Shown one piece after another: positions 25,446 to 34,116 of a stretch of DNA of 64,000 bases. Each line of letters begins with the position of its first letter. Positions within the stretch are counted from its first letter, which is position 1. The DNA comes from Arthrobacter sp. EpRS71 (GTDB taxonomy: Bacteria > Actinomycetota > Actinomycetes > Actinomycetales > Micrococcaceae): assembly GCF_001512285.1 (NCBI RefSeq), contig NZ_LNUV01000006.1, forward strand, positions 1,035,273 through 1,099,272, given 5' to 3'. The notes beneath the pieces were generated by a model. The model did no database searches, was not told the DNA's origin, and saw nothing but the letters and a program-made list of their open reading frames with translations. A program made the translations under genes and the position numbers.

Positions 25446-26942
25446 ATGAGTGAAAACAGTTTCCCCATTGCGAACGATCTAAAAAGATCGATTGATTGGA
25501 AGCAAGGCTTATCCATTTCGCTGGGGGTGCCACTCCTGATACTGCCTTCATTGGGATATATTCCAATGTACTTATCTGCTGCGGCCATAGTTGTCTGGGG
25601 ATTGTCCGTCATCCAAGGTTTCATGCAAAACGCTGCTTACGCCGAAATGGCCACCACTTTCCCCAAGGCTTCAGGGCTTCCGGGTTATGCCCAGCACATA
25701 TTCCGGACCGAGAATTACAAGGGCAAGTACGACAAGGGCAAGCTGATCGGCGGGTTCAGTGCTTGGAGCTACTGGTTCGCGTGGAACCCGGTGCTGGCAA
25801 TCTTCTCCATCTTGGTGGGCGGCTATCTTCATGGGCTCTTCCCGGTGCTGGCAGCGACGTTCACCTCATACCAGCTCTCATTGCTTTCAGGTCTGGTGAT
25901 CTTCACAGGACTGTTCGTGGTCAACTGGTTTGGCCTGAAGGACGGCGCCATCTTGGGTTATGTCCTGGCGGCGGTTTCCTTGCTGCCACTGGTCATCTTG
26001 TCTGTGGCCCCCTTTGCTACGGGACATGTTGACCTGGCGAACATCACCAGCAATTGGCTGCCGGCTGACTGGGCCTGGGACATGCACCACATTTTGATCC
26101 TCTTTGGCATCTTCGCCATCGCACAGTGGAGCGCTTGTGGCTGGGAGACGGCCGCGATCTACGGTCCGGAGTACAAGAACCCGGCCAAAGATATCCCCAA
26201 GGCGCTGTTTGCCTGCGGCACCATCTGCTTCTTCTCCTACGTTCTGGTTCAGACTGCAGTGATCGGAGTCCTGGGCGTGGACGGTGTAGCGGCCGAACCC
26301 ATCTCGCCGTTGATTCCAGTAGCCCAGGCGGTGTTCGGCAATGCCGGCTCTGTCATCACCATCATCATGCTGATCGCTGCCATGGTCCTGATCATCCAGA
26401 CGGCTTACCTGGGTTCCTCCCGTGCCATGCACTCCATGTCGGCCGAAGGCAATCTCCCCAAGGTCTTCGGCAAGACCAACCGCCACGGCACCCCCTTCAT
26501 CGCATTGCTCGTCACTGCAGCATTCAACATGGTGCTCATCTCGATGGGATCCATGGCGGCAATTCTTGCCGCGGCTGCCATCGGCTACACGTGTGCCAAC
26601 GGCATCAGCCTGTTCGCCTATGTCAAAGCTGTAAAGCACCCGACGCTCTCTAAACTCGAAAGGCCTTTCAAAGCACCCAAGGGCTGGAAACATGTTGCCA
26701 TGCTTTTTGGCCTCTTCAACCTCCCGCTGTGCTTGGTGGGTGTGGTGTACCTCAACAGCCTGGAGATCGGGTGGACCTCAACATGGCTGGGCTTCACTGT
26801 CCTGGCCCTCTACATCCCCATCTGGTTTTACTCCCAAGGTGAATCCAGGCGCTCAAAGAATCGGCGGGCCAACGCTCATTCTTCGGATCAAGCTACCGAC
26901 AACGATGCCGCTGACGTGGACAAGCTTCCGACGATGACGTGA
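25446..26942 (+). CDS. APC-superfamily amino acid/amine permease
   Basis: 498 residues, about 12 predicted membrane helices, with the APC features GLSVIQGFMQNAAYAEM near helix 2, WGWETAAIYGPEYKNPAKDIPK-type loop (here ACGWETAAIYGPEYKNP) and SSRAMHSMSAEGNLPKVF in the middle. The C-terminal tail of about 45 residues is hydrophilic and Ser/Asp-rich. An AGGAG site precedes the ATG. Its substrate is an amino acid or amine. The nearby Tmm-like FMO makes a methylated amine possible, but that is only inference from proximity. Confidence 0.9.
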   Translation: MSENSFPIANDLKRSIDWKQGLSISLGVPLLILPSLGYIPMYLSAAAIVVWGLSVIQGFMQNAAYAEMATTFPKASGLPGYAQHIFRTENYKGKYDKGKLIGGFSAWSYWFAWNPVLAIFSILVGGYLHGLFPVLAATFTSYQLSLLSGLVIFTGLFVVNWFGLKDGAILGYVLAAVSLLPLVILSVAPFATGHVDLANITSNWLPADWAWDMHHILILFGIFAIAQWSACGWETAAIYGPEYKNPAKDIPKALFACGTICFFSYVLVQTAVIGVLGVDGVAAEPISPLIPVAQAVFGNAGSVITIIMLIAAMVLIIQTAYLGSSRAMHSMSAEGNLPKVFGKTNRHGTPFIALLVTAAFNMVLISMGSMAAILAAAAIGYTCANGISLFAYVKAVKHPTLSKLERPFKAPKGWKHVAMLFGLFNLPLCLVGVVYLNSLEIGWTSTWLGFTVLALYIPIWFYSQGESRRSKNRRANAHSSDQATDNDAADVDKLPTMT

Positions 26943-27006
26943 GCCCACGACTGGTCGCCTTTGGGCTTAGTAGTGGAACGTTGCCCCCGCCGATAAACGT
27001 TGGGGC

Positions 27007-27582
27007 CTAGCCAAGTCCCAAGATAAACGCCTCAACCCGCTCGAACACGTCGGCTTGAGCTTTCTGGGAGGCTCTCCAATCGTGCGGGATCTGCAGAGAG
27101 TGGTCTGCTCCAGGCACTTCAAAGAACGTTCCCGCACTCTCGGATTTGCGTCCTCCGTCCCAGAGTTTGTCCCCTGAACCTCCGATTAAGAGGTCGTTCT
27201 TCGACGATGCACCAAGGGCGCTTCTGACCCGTTCATCTGTGAGCAAGGGTGTCAGCCAGATCCCAGGGATCCGAGCTTTTTCGGCCCAAGGAATGCATAA
27301 GGTGCTGAACGACTTGGCGATGATCAGTCGGTGATCGGCGTCGGGTGCCTCAGCAAAAGCCAGTTTCGCGGCATTGGCCGCAAATTCATGAGGGGCGGCA
27401 CTCGGCGAATCGTCGGGAGTCCACCGGACGGCCTGAACATGCCAGCCTATGGATGCGAGCATTTCACCAATCCAGAAGAGGACTGGACCCTCCACTGGGT
27501 ATCCGGAACCCGGAAGCAGGACAGCTACCTTGGTTTTCTCCGGGCCATCAGTGGTGGCTTTTGCCCAAGTGAAAGACTCCAT
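27007..27582 (-). CDS. alpha/beta-hydrolase-like protein
   Basis: 191 residues from ATG 27582 (MESFTWAKATT); an upstream ATG at 27642 would add 20 residues. Neither has a good ribosome-binding site. It looks like an alpha/beta hydrolase of dienelactone-hydrolase type, with VAVLLPGSGYPV near the start and an AKSFSTLCIPWAEK nucleophile elbow in which Ser sits in a non-standard context. A C-terminal DHSLQIP supplies the His. Activity is uncertain because the GxSxG elbow is imperfect. Confidence 0.7.
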   Translation of the reverse strand: MESFTWAKATTDGPEKTKVAVLLPGSGYPVEGPVLFWIGEMLASIGWHVQAVRWTPDDSPSAAPHEFAANAAKLAFAEAPDADHRLIIAKSFSTLCIPWAEKARIPGIWLTPLLTDERVRSALGASSKNDLLIGGSGDKLWDGGRKSESAGTFFEVPGADHSLQIPHDWRASQKAQADVFERVEAFILGLG

Positions 27583-27786
27583 AAGGCATGCTACCGGGCG
27601 CCCTGCACGTGCTCGTGGCAGGCCGGAGAAATTGATATTCATGTGTCACTAGCGGTCCGGCCCCTCTTTTACACTGGGGAGGTCGAGCTCCACCGGAAGC
27701 TGGGCACCTGAAATGCGCCGCGCCACAAGGCTCCGATCCCGCTTACCCAACCGTCCGCCGTCGAACTTTCCATGGAGGAGGCCTAT

Positions 27787-29334
27787 ATGAGAACTTTCAT
27801 CAGACCAGGGCGTTATGCCGTGCTTGACGGCATTGAGTACCGGCTGCGGTCGCAAGGAGACGGGTGGGTGCTGTGGACGGATCAGCCAACGCCGGGTTTC
27901 AGCCCCGCGGGTAAGCGCGGATTCATCAGGGAGATCGCTCCGGATGAGCAGCTGGAGTGCTATGACATCCACCATCGCGGCACGTATCGAGGCTTGATTG
28001 TCGAAGTCCACTCGAGTGGCCAGCGTGGACTCATGACCAGCACGCGCGAACCATCAGCGGGCGACGAAGGGTTCGAACGTAGTGATCCCCGCGACGTGGA
28101 AATGATCCAAGTAATTCCCCATGACCACCCGGATCTGCACTTCAACACTGTAAGAACAAGGGTGCCCATGCCGTGGGCTGAGCGAAAACCCAGCGATCGG
28201 GCCACCTTCGACTGGAACGATTTTCGCGGCAGGCTCGCGGCCACACTCCGCAGCGTATCGGATCGTGTCATCCTGATCATCGCCTCCGATCTGCACCCGA
28301 ATAGGTATGTTCAATTCGCAGGACAGTCCGACCGTCTTCACGCCGAGGCTCCAGGTCAAGATGTAGTGGTTAACGCGGTGGAGTCCGTGCTGAGCGACGG
28401 CGGTTGGCAGGCACCCGGAGTTGCGCAGCCGAACTGGTCCTCCTCCCTCCCCCTTCCGGCGTTGACCTCCGAATACCGCGAGCTCGCGGATCGGTGTGTC
28501 GCCGCACTTCGGAATTCCTACGGCGTCAAGAGCCCTGACGACCTCAGCTATCGGGCCTGGCGTGAGGCAGAGCAGATACCAGAAGGACAGACCTGGTCCG
28601 CGGAACAAGTAGCACATATGGACCCCGGTTCCCGTTCCCTGGAACTCCCTGGCCTGGGGCTCGATTCGAACCAACGCGACTCAACGGGGAAGGTGGAGCG
28701 AGAACGCCGACCCACCGTATGGGTCAGTTCCCTCGACCATCCGCTGGTTGAGCAACTTCTCAGCACCCCGCCAATGAAGGCGATCAACCCCCGGGTGAAG
28801 GTCAGCCTCCTCACCCACTCCGACGGGGTTCTGGAATGGAGGAACCTGTCGATGACGAAGGTCATCGCTGTAACCGACAATGGCACTCTGGAATTGCGTC
28901 ATGCTGGCATCAATCGCACGAAGGTAGTGGCCCGGTCCAACGCTGCCCGCCCTTTTGCCCTGGACCTTGTGCAGGGGATGCTCTGGCCGGCCAAGCAGAT
29001 AGCGAGCTTTGAGGATGCCCCTGGGGTTGAGGTAAAAGTCGGGGCAAACGGCACGGAGATTCGTTGGGGACGCGATCACTGGGTCCATTTCATGGGAGGC
29101 TCCGAGAGTTTTCGGACCGCGTACCCCCTGATCCACATGCTCAATGCCACGGACACCGAGATCGTTCAGTCAATCGAAGCCGATGACGGCCGACCCGTTT
29201 TCCGAGTGGGTGAGACGTTGAAGGATGCAGCGGCTACGGCAGGGTACAACTTCACCTTTTTCAGCTATAACGCCTGGAGAGTCTGGCTGGAAAGAGCAAA
29301 GAACGAAAAACTGGAAAGAGGACGGAACAAGTGA
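27787..29334 (+). CDS. large hypothetical protein, possibly TY-Chap-like
   Basis: 515 residues from ATG 27787 (MRTFIRPGRYAVLDG), with GGAGGAGG 6 bases upstream; an ATG 15 bases earlier lies inside that site. Residues about 1-95 form a beta-rich domain. Residues about 140-260 (FRGRLAATLRSVSDRVILI, then HPNRYVQFAGQ) resemble the TY-Chap peptide-binding chaperone fold described in bacterial conflict systems; this match is tentative and from memory. The last 250 residues are unassigned. The stop overlaps the GTG of the next gene, so the two are an operon. Confidence 0.6.
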   Translation: MRTFIRPGRYAVLDGIEYRLRSQGDGWVLWTDQPTPGFSPAGKRGFIREIAPDEQLECYDIHHRGTYRGLIVEVHSSGQRGLMTSTREPSAGDEGFERSDPRDVEMIQVIPHDHPDLHFNTVRTRVPMPWAERKPSDRATFDWNDFRGRLAATLRSVSDRVILIIASDLHPNRYVQFAGQSDRLHAEAPGQDVVVNAVESVLSDGGWQAPGVAQPNWSSSLPLPALTSEYRELADRCVAALRNSYGVKSPDDLSYRAWREAEQIPEGQTWSAEQVAHMDPGSRSLELPGLGLDSNQRDSTGKVERERRPTVWVSSLDHPLVEQLLSTPPMKAINPRVKVSLLTHSDGVLEWRNLSMTKVIAVTDNGTLELRHAGINRTKVVARSNAARPFALDLVQGMLWPAKQIASFEDAPGVEVKVGANGTEIRWGRDHWVHFMGGSESFRTAYPLIHMLNATDTEIVQSIEADDGRPVFRVGETLKDAAATAGYNFTFFSYNAWRVWLERAKNEKLERGRNK

Positions 29335-29816
29335 CCTGGAAATCAATGCCCCCCGCTGAGGTCTGCGACATCATGGACTTCTGGATTGCTGCGCCATGGC
29401 CTATGCCGGAGTCCGAGGCCCAACAACGTGCTGTGGAGAGGTTCGGGTGGACCATCGAAGTCGAGAACGACACGCCATATTTGATGAACACAGTATCCAA
29501 CTTCACAACCGCTGATGTTATGACCATCGACTACAAGAACGTGATGAGGGAATTGAGCCTGGACACGTCGGACACCATCCGGGACGTAACACCCGAGTCC
29601 ACCGCCTTCCTTGGCGATTCCTTCACGCTCATGGTTCGCGAGGGCGAAGCGAAATGGGGGAAGCCAGCCCTACGGGATTTCGAAAAAGCCAAAACTGCTC
29701 GGTGGAACGTCGACGGCGGTGCTCGCGTCACCTTCAACTTCTCACCCAGGGGTCTCTCCGCAAGGTTCGAAACACCCCAAGGCGCGGAAGTGGAGCGGAA
29801 ACTCGGCGACGTATGA
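29331..29816 (+). CDS. hypothetical protein, possibly DUF6301/immunity-like
   Basis: 161 residues from GTG 29331, overlapping the previous stop (GTGA). It has a compact alpha/beta layout with FWIAAPWPMPESEAQQRAVERFGW near the start and a VTFNFSPRGLSARF strand at the end. I think it resembles actinobacterial DUF6301 proteins, often encoded near polymorphic toxins, but cannot confirm this by search. The pair with the preceding gene may be an immunity or chaperone unit. It lies directly before the daptide cluster, without obvious functional connection. Confidence 0.55.
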   Translation: MTWKSMPPAEVCDIMDFWIAAPWPMPESEAQQRAVERFGWTIEVENDTPYLMNTVSNFTTADVMTIDYKNVMRELSLDTSDTIRDVTPESTAFLGDSFTLMVREGEAKWGKPALRDFEKAKTARWNVDGGARVTFNFSPRGLSARFETPQGAEVERKLGDV

Positions 29817-29909
29817 CGATGGCCGGCGCGCCCGCTGATGAGTTGGCGGGCTCCCTCACCTGATCCAACGAACTCGTCTGCACGGCCCGAAAGCGGACCC
29901 AGCTTCGAA

Positions 29910-29981
29910 CACCTAGGACACCCCCAAACGCCACCTAGTTGCCCCAGATTGACCCCTAATTTCGGCCAAATCACCACCTAG
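29910..29981 (+). repeat. 22-bp-phased CACCTAG direct heptamers upstream of the RiPP operon
   Basis: CACCTAG at 29910-29916, 29932-29938 and 29975-29981, with a degenerate CCCCTAA at 29953-29959 filling the gap. Spacings are 22, 21 and 22 bases, i.e. two helical turns each, so all four lie on one face of the helix. This is the layout of direct-repeat operators such as those of SARP-type activators, which bind heptamers spaced by 11 or 22 bp. No such regulator gene is in the window. Confidence 0.55.
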
Positions 29982-30091
29982 TTTCGTCTTTCCGCCCTGT
30001 GGCCCACCAACCCGCCCATAGTGTCCTTCTCAGAACGCAGGCCCGACTAAATGCGGGGCCGCTGGAGTAGACAACTATTGGGGTTGGGGAA

Positions 30092-31114
30092 TTGAAGCTG
30101 AGTCAGCAACAGAGCATTGCCGCCGCGGTGGATCAGTGGATCACGGGGGTTCCCGGACGGATACCGGGTCACGTCATTTTTGTTGAGAATCCCGAGCACG
30201 CCGGGTACGCGAAGACGCTTGCCGGTGAGGGCTCTACGGTTCTGGTTCTGAACGGGGACAAAGCCGACGAAGGCATCGTCCCGGTATCGGGCTCGTTCGA
30301 TACCGCTGGGGAAGAGCTCCTGGTTGATGGCACCCTCAGTTTGGAAATCCAAGACTATGTGGCCATCCCTTTTGTGAACCTGGTGGGCGTGACGGTAGCC
30401 AGGATCACCACAGAGGAAGACTGGCAGGCGTTCTTCGACGACGCAGAAGAAGCTATCCGTTCCGGCCACTTTGTTCAGCAACTCATTGAAGTCAACACGG
30501 TTCTGGCGGAGCGCGGGTTGTTGAGCGGGGCCGCGAAGAACAACCTGCTGCTGACTCGGCTTCACATCACAGGGGATGGTTCCGTCAGGACCGGGCCCTA
30601 CGGAACCAAAATCGGCAAGGTAGGCGATTCGCTGCCGGATATCAGAGTCCGGGCCCTTTCGCTGAGGCCGGAGTCCGCCGTCGCCGCTGCCTATTACCCT
30701 TGGGACATCCAGGACTCCCTTGAGGCCAAGCCCTGGATCCCGCGCTACCTTGCCGCTTTGGATGCTTGGAAGTTCATTCCCCGTGAAGACAGAGCCAACA
30801 CAAGCCTGCTCGGATTCGGCGTCAGTCTTTACGGCGCCAGCCTCAGGGATGGCGTGCCGTCGGCGGGTGCTCCCTTTATCCTCAAGCGGGCGGCGGAGCA
30901 CACCTTGCTGGACACGAAGACTGGCCGGCTGTTCCGGATCGGTTCGGACGCCGCGGCCATCATTGAGGCCGTCTCCAATGTGCGGGACATCAAGACTGCC
31001 GCCAGGGTGTTGGCACCCGTTCTCAAGGTTTCAGCCGGTGTGGCTGAAGGAGCCGCGAGGGCAGTAGTCACACACTTCGAACAGCTCGGTATCGACGTTA
31101 TGGGTGCACGCTGA
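30092..31114 (+). CDS. mpaB: daptide accessory protein with C-terminal RRE (MpaB-like)
   Basis: 340 residues from TTG 30092 (a GTG at 30128 is an alternative; neither has a strong ribosome-binding site). The first about 260 residues match no general family. Residues about 270-340 (LDTKTGRLFRIGSDAAAII, then helices to the end) have the winged-helix layout of a PqqD-like RiPP recognition element. In the daptide class a functionally unannotated protein with a C-terminal RRE is required for oxidative decarboxylation of the precursor's terminal Thr and delivers the peptide to the decarboxylase. Position as first gene, overlapping the aminotransferase gene, fits that role. This assignment is from architecture and context. 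Confidence 0.8.
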   Translation: MKLSQQQSIAAAVDQWITGVPGRIPGHVIFVENPEHAGYAKTLAGEGSTVLVLNGDKADEGIVPVSGSFDTAGEELLVDGTLSLEIQDYVAIPFVNLVGVTVARITTEEDWQAFFDDAEEAIRSGHFVQQLIEVNTVLAERGLLSGAAKNNLLLTRLHITGDGSVRTGPYGTKIGKVGDSLPDIRVRALSLRPESAVAAAYYPWDIQDSLEAKPWIPRYLAALDAWKFIPREDRANTSLLGFGVSLYGASLRDGVPSAGAPFILKRAAEHTLLDTKTGRLFRIGSDAAAIIEAVSNVRDIKTAARVLAPVLKVSAGVAEGAARAVVTHFEQLGIDVMGAR

Positions 31115-32403
31115 TGACGGTGGTACCCGTTCTTCCGGCTCCAAGAACACAAAGTCCACTCTGGGTTCCGCTGGTCACTCAGCACTCCTTCGATGAGGCC
31201 AGCTACACGGCAGTCAGCGCTGACGGCGTCCACGTCACCTTTGAAGACGGCCGGAAACGGATCTGCGCTAAGAGTGGTTTGTGGAACACCAACCTCGGCT
31301 ACGGAAACCAACAGATAGCTGATTCCATTGCCAACGAACTCCGTACCGCCTCCTACCTTCCCCTTTTCCGCTCGGCCCATCGGAAAGCTGCCGAGGCCGC
31401 CGGGGCTCTTCTGACTCTGCCTGCCCACAGCTTCCATCGGGCGGTGTTCTCCACTTCCGGAGGTGCGGCCAACGACGCAGCGATGAAGCTCGCCCGCCAC
31501 TACTTCGTTTTGAACGCGCAGCCGGAGCGGAAGCTCATCGTGGGACTGGACGGCAGCTACCACGGCCTGACGTATGGAAGCCAAGCTCTCAGCGGAGATG
31601 AACTTGGGCAAGCAGTGTACGGCGTGGACAGGCGCAATATCCGCCACATCAGATTCGACGACGACGGCGCCGAATTGAACCGCCTCATGCTGAGAGAAGG
31701 CCACAGAGTTGCTGCGGTCATTCTGGAACCGGTTCTGGGCTCAGGTGCGGAATCGGTGCCGGACGCTTTCATCGAGGACGTCATTAAGCACCGGGACCAG
31801 CACGGCTTCCTTCTGGTCGCGGACGAGGTTGCCACCGGCTTTGGCAGGGTGAACGGCTGGTTCGCCTCCGATGAGTGGCCCCAGCAGCCGGACATCGTGG
31901 TCACATCCAAAGGCCTGACGAACGGTACCAGCGCATGCGCCGCACTCTTGGTAGCTCAACGCGTGACCCAACGCTTCGACACAACGGAGGCCATCTTCGT
32001 TCATGGAGAAACCCAAGCTGGCACCCCGGCAACGTGTGCAGCCATCCTCAGCACCATCGCTGAGATGAAGCGGCTGGACCACCACACTCTGAACAAGCAG
32101 GTGGCCGAAGGCCTCGGCACGCTCATGGAAGATCTTCGACGCCTCCCCAGCGTAGGCAACTCAACCGGCAGGGGCTGCATGCGTGGACTGAAGCTCCATT
32201 CCAGAAATGGTTTGCCGCTCTCGTCCGAGGGAGTCCTGGCCGTGGTGCGGAGCATCCATCAGGCCGGCGCAATAGTGCAGCCGGGGCCTGGACGAATCCA
32301 ATTGTTGCCGGCGCTCACTTATACCGAGGAGAACTTCGAAGAGCTTCAAGCCGCCATGGAAGCTGGCCTGGTCAAAGCCCACCGGGACGGAGTTTTCGAA
32401 TGA
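31114..32403 (+). CDS. mpaD: daptide aminotransferase (class III PLP, MpaD-like)
   Basis: 429 residues; ATG 31114 shares its A with the TGA of the preceding gene. It is a class-III PLP aminotransferase: SGLWNTNLGYGN near the start, FSTSGGAANDAAMKLARHY, the cofactor Asp in LVADEVATGFGR (D237), and the PLP Lys in VVTSKGLTNG (K266). In daptides this enzyme adds an amino group to the ketone formed after decarboxylation of the C-terminal Thr. It is translationally coupled on both sides, ending in ATGA with the dehydrogenase-fold gene. Confidence 0.88.
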   Translation: MTVVPVLPAPRTQSPLWVPLVTQHSFDEASYTAVSADGVHVTFEDGRKRICAKSGLWNTNLGYGNQQIADSIANELRTASYLPLFRSAHRKAAEAAGALLTLPAHSFHRAVFSTSGGAANDAAMKLARHYFVLNAQPERKLIVGLDGSYHGLTYGSQALSGDELGQAVYGVDRRNIRHIRFDDDGAELNRLMLREGHRVAAVILEPVLGSGAESVPDAFIEDVIKHRDQHGFLLVADEVATGFGRVNGWFASDEWPQQPDIVVTSKGLTNGTSACAALLVAQRVTQRFDTTEAIFVHGETQAGTPATCAAILSTIAEMKRLDHHTLNKQVAEGLGTLMEDLRRLPSVGNSTGRGCMRGLKLHSRNGLPLSSEGVLAVVRSIHQAGAIVQPGPGRIQLLPALTYTEENFEELQAAMEAGLVKAHRDGVFE

Positions 32404-33614
32404 TTGCCGATCACGGGTCGAGGACCCGGTGCGTCATTGCCAACGACGGGACAACACCCAAATATGTAGGCAGCCTCACCCGCGGCCGAACAGGCCTGGT
32501 AGTGGACAAGGAGCTCCTGGGACACCGCGACAAGCTCCTCGCAGGTGACCTCAAAGGATCAGCCGTCCTGGAACTGACCGCGGCGCCGGTCACTGTGGAA
32601 ACGCTGAGGAACGTTGGCAGCTTCATCCGCGAAAATGGTCTTCAAACCATCGTGGGACTAGGTGGCGGATCCGTCCTGGATGCCGTAAAGCTGGCTGCGC
32701 TTTTCACGGCCGACCCTGCTCTGACCATATTTGCGGAACGCCACGCCAAACGCTCAGGGCTGTTGGTGTTGTCGCCCATCACCAATGGCACGGAACGCCC
32801 CAAGACCATCCTCATGCCGTCCACCGTGGGGACCGGCGCTGAAGTCAGCGCTGTCGCCTGCCTGGACACCGCCGTCGGACGCCGCTTGATAGCCTCCCGG
32901 AACCTTGCAGGTGACGTTGCAATGCTCGACGCCGGGCACCTCGCCACCCTGCCCAAGTATCTGGTTTTGGAAGGCCTGTTCGAAGCTCTTTTGAGGGTGG
33001 CAGGGACCATGGTTGGCAGTCAGCACAGCATCTTCGACGACGACGGTCATGTCCTCATCCAACGGATGGTCCGGCTGGGCGAGCAACTGACCATGTTCGA
33101 TGCGCCGGAACTGAGGCTGACCGCGGCACGGCTCAGCATGGAAACACACACGGGATGGGCTCTCATGGGCCGCAATCCTTACGGGGCCAGGCACTGGTAC
33201 CTCGCGAACGAGCTCGCATACGCCACCGGGACGAGAAAAATGACGGCAACAGCTTCCGTGATCGGTCCCATCTGGGAGGAAATCTCCCACGGTGCTGCAG
33301 CGTGGGGAGACCGCCGGCGCCTGCAACAACTGTGGTCCATGGTCACTGAAGTAGTTCCTGTCCTGGACCCTGAACCGGCTCCCGGAATCACCGATCTGAT
33401 GCGGCGGTGGGGCATCGCCGGTCTGGAGACCCTAGGCGAGGAAACGCTGCTCCGAACCACGGAAGCCGCCATCCGAAATTGGGGAGGAGCGCTTCCCATG
33501 CTTCGCGGCATCGACTCCGCGCAGATTCACCATGTCCTCGCCACTGCGGCGAGAGGACATCACGTCTTGTCAGGCCCAATGGGCGATCTAGCAGCGGCAA
33601 GAGAGAGGAGGTGA
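32400..33614 (+). CDS. mpaC: daptide oxidative decarboxylase (Fe-ADH fold, MpaC-like)
   Basis: 404 residues; ATGA overlap with mpaD. It has the iron-containing alcohol dehydrogenase fold: GGGSVLDAVK (NAD-binding, residues 88-97) and MPSTVGTGAEVS (139-150). The usual metal-ligand helix DAxxHAxE is replaced by LEGLFEALLRV, so metal binding or catalysis differs from normal alcohol dehydrogenases. In the daptide class an enzyme of this kind oxidatively decarboxylates the C-terminal Thr of the precursor to a methyl ketone. The gene ends in GAGGAGGTGA, which doubles as the ribosome-binding site of the first precursor 5 bases later. Confidence 0.85.
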   Translation: MIADHGSRTRCVIANDGTTPKYVGSLTRGRTGLVVDKELLGHRDKLLAGDLKGSAVLELTAAPVTVETLRNVGSFIRENGLQTIVGLGGGSVLDAVKLAALFTADPALTIFAERHAKRSGLLVLSPITNGTERPKTILMPSTVGTGAEVSAVACLDTAVGRRLIASRNLAGDVAMLDAGHLATLPKYLVLEGLFEALLRVAGTMVGSQHSIFDDDGHVLIQRMVRLGEQLTMFDAPELRLTAARLSMETHTGWALMGRNPYGARHWYLANELAYATGTRKMTATASVIGPIWEEISHGAAAWGDRRRLQQLWSMVTEVVPVLDPEPAPGITDLMRRWGIAGLETLGEETLLRTTEAAIRNWGGALPMLRGIDSAQIHHVLATAARGHHVLSGPMGDLAAARERR

Positions 33615-33618
33615 GTAC

Positions 33619-33759
33619 ATGAACAGCACAGCATTCAAAGCCTTGGACCTCAACATCCAGGAGCTGGAGGCCATGGATGTCCCGGATGACTGGGACGAAC
33701 GAATCAAGGGCATCACCGCAGGACTGGCCTTGGTGGGAATCGCAGTAGGCATCACCTGA
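33619..33759 (+). CDS. mpaA: daptide precursor peptide 1
   Basis: 46 codons from ATG 33619, with GAGGAGGTGA ending 5 bases upstream, inside the end of mpaC. The peptide has a leader with the conserved motif L-x-[LI]-[NS]-I-[QE]-E-[LI]-E-x-[ML]-D-x-P-D, here LDLNIQELEAMDVPDD, and a hydrophobic, Gly/Ala/Val/Ile-rich end GLALVGIAVGIT. It has no Cys. The final residue is Thr, the invariant residue that daptide enzymes turn into the dimethylated diamine. The mature part is predicted to be an amphipathic, membrane-active helix. The cleavage site cannot be read with certainty. Confidence 0.85.
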   Translation: MNSTAFKALDLNIQELEAMDVPDDWDERIKGITAGLALVGIAVGIT

Positions 33760-33806
33760 TCGCATCACCCAGCTGGTCAAAGAGCACACCGAGGAGGTGA
33801 AAACGA

Positions 33807-33932
33807 ATGCAAAATCAGCTCAACATTTCCATTCAGGAGATCGAGTCGATGGACACCCCGGACTTTAACAACTGGTTCATCGGTGTCTCCCAAGGAGTTG
33901 CCATCGGATTGATCGCCGTCAGCATCACCTAA
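33807..33932 (+). CDS. mpaA: daptide precursor peptide 2
   Basis: 41 codons from ATG 33807, with GAGGAGGTGA 6 bases upstream. The leader motif is LNISIQEIESMDTPD, matching precursor 1 position by position. The C-terminal part is more aromatic at its start (NNWFIGVSQ) and ends GVAIGLIAVSIT, with the class-defining terminal Thr. It has no Cys and only two Ser and one Thr after the leader motif, which limits which residues a YcaO could modify. Confidence 0.85.
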   Translation: MQNQLNISIQEIESMDTPDFNNWFIGVSQGVAIGLIAVSIT

Positions 33933-33971
33933 ACCCAGGTTCCGTTCACAACCAGAAGAAAGGAGAAGCCA

Positions 33972-34109
33972 ATGATTGCAACCTCGAACCTCCAGCTGAG
34001 CATCGAAGAACTGGAGAACCTCGACACCCCGGACGATACGCCGTGGTACATCCGCGTTGGTGACGTCATCATCATCGCCGGCGTCGTCGTCGGCCTCGCC
34101 GCTACCTAA
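33972..34109 (+). CDS. mpaA: daptide precursor peptide 3
   Basis: 45 codons from ATG 33972, with AAAGGAGAA ahead of it. The leader motif is LQLSIEELENLDTPDD. The second half is TPWYIRVGDV followed by IIIAGVVVGLAAT, again ending in Thr and lacking Cys. It is more divergent from the other two in its C-terminal half than in its leader, as expected for a multi-product RiPP cluster in which the leader is held by the RRE and the core is free to vary. Confidence 0.85.
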   Translation: MIATSNLQLSIEELENLDTPDDTPWYIRVGDVIIIAGVVVGLAAT

Positions 34110-34116
34110 GCCAGTT

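Noticed and set aside
31114..32403. General ornithine/GABA-type aminotransferase
   Set aside because: Family is class III, but operon context with precursors and RRE protein points to peptide modification.
33619..34109. Lanthipeptide or thiopeptide cluster
   Set aside because: Precursors have no Cys and no LanB/LanM or Ser/Thr dehydratase-type gene is present; the enzyme set matches daptides instead.
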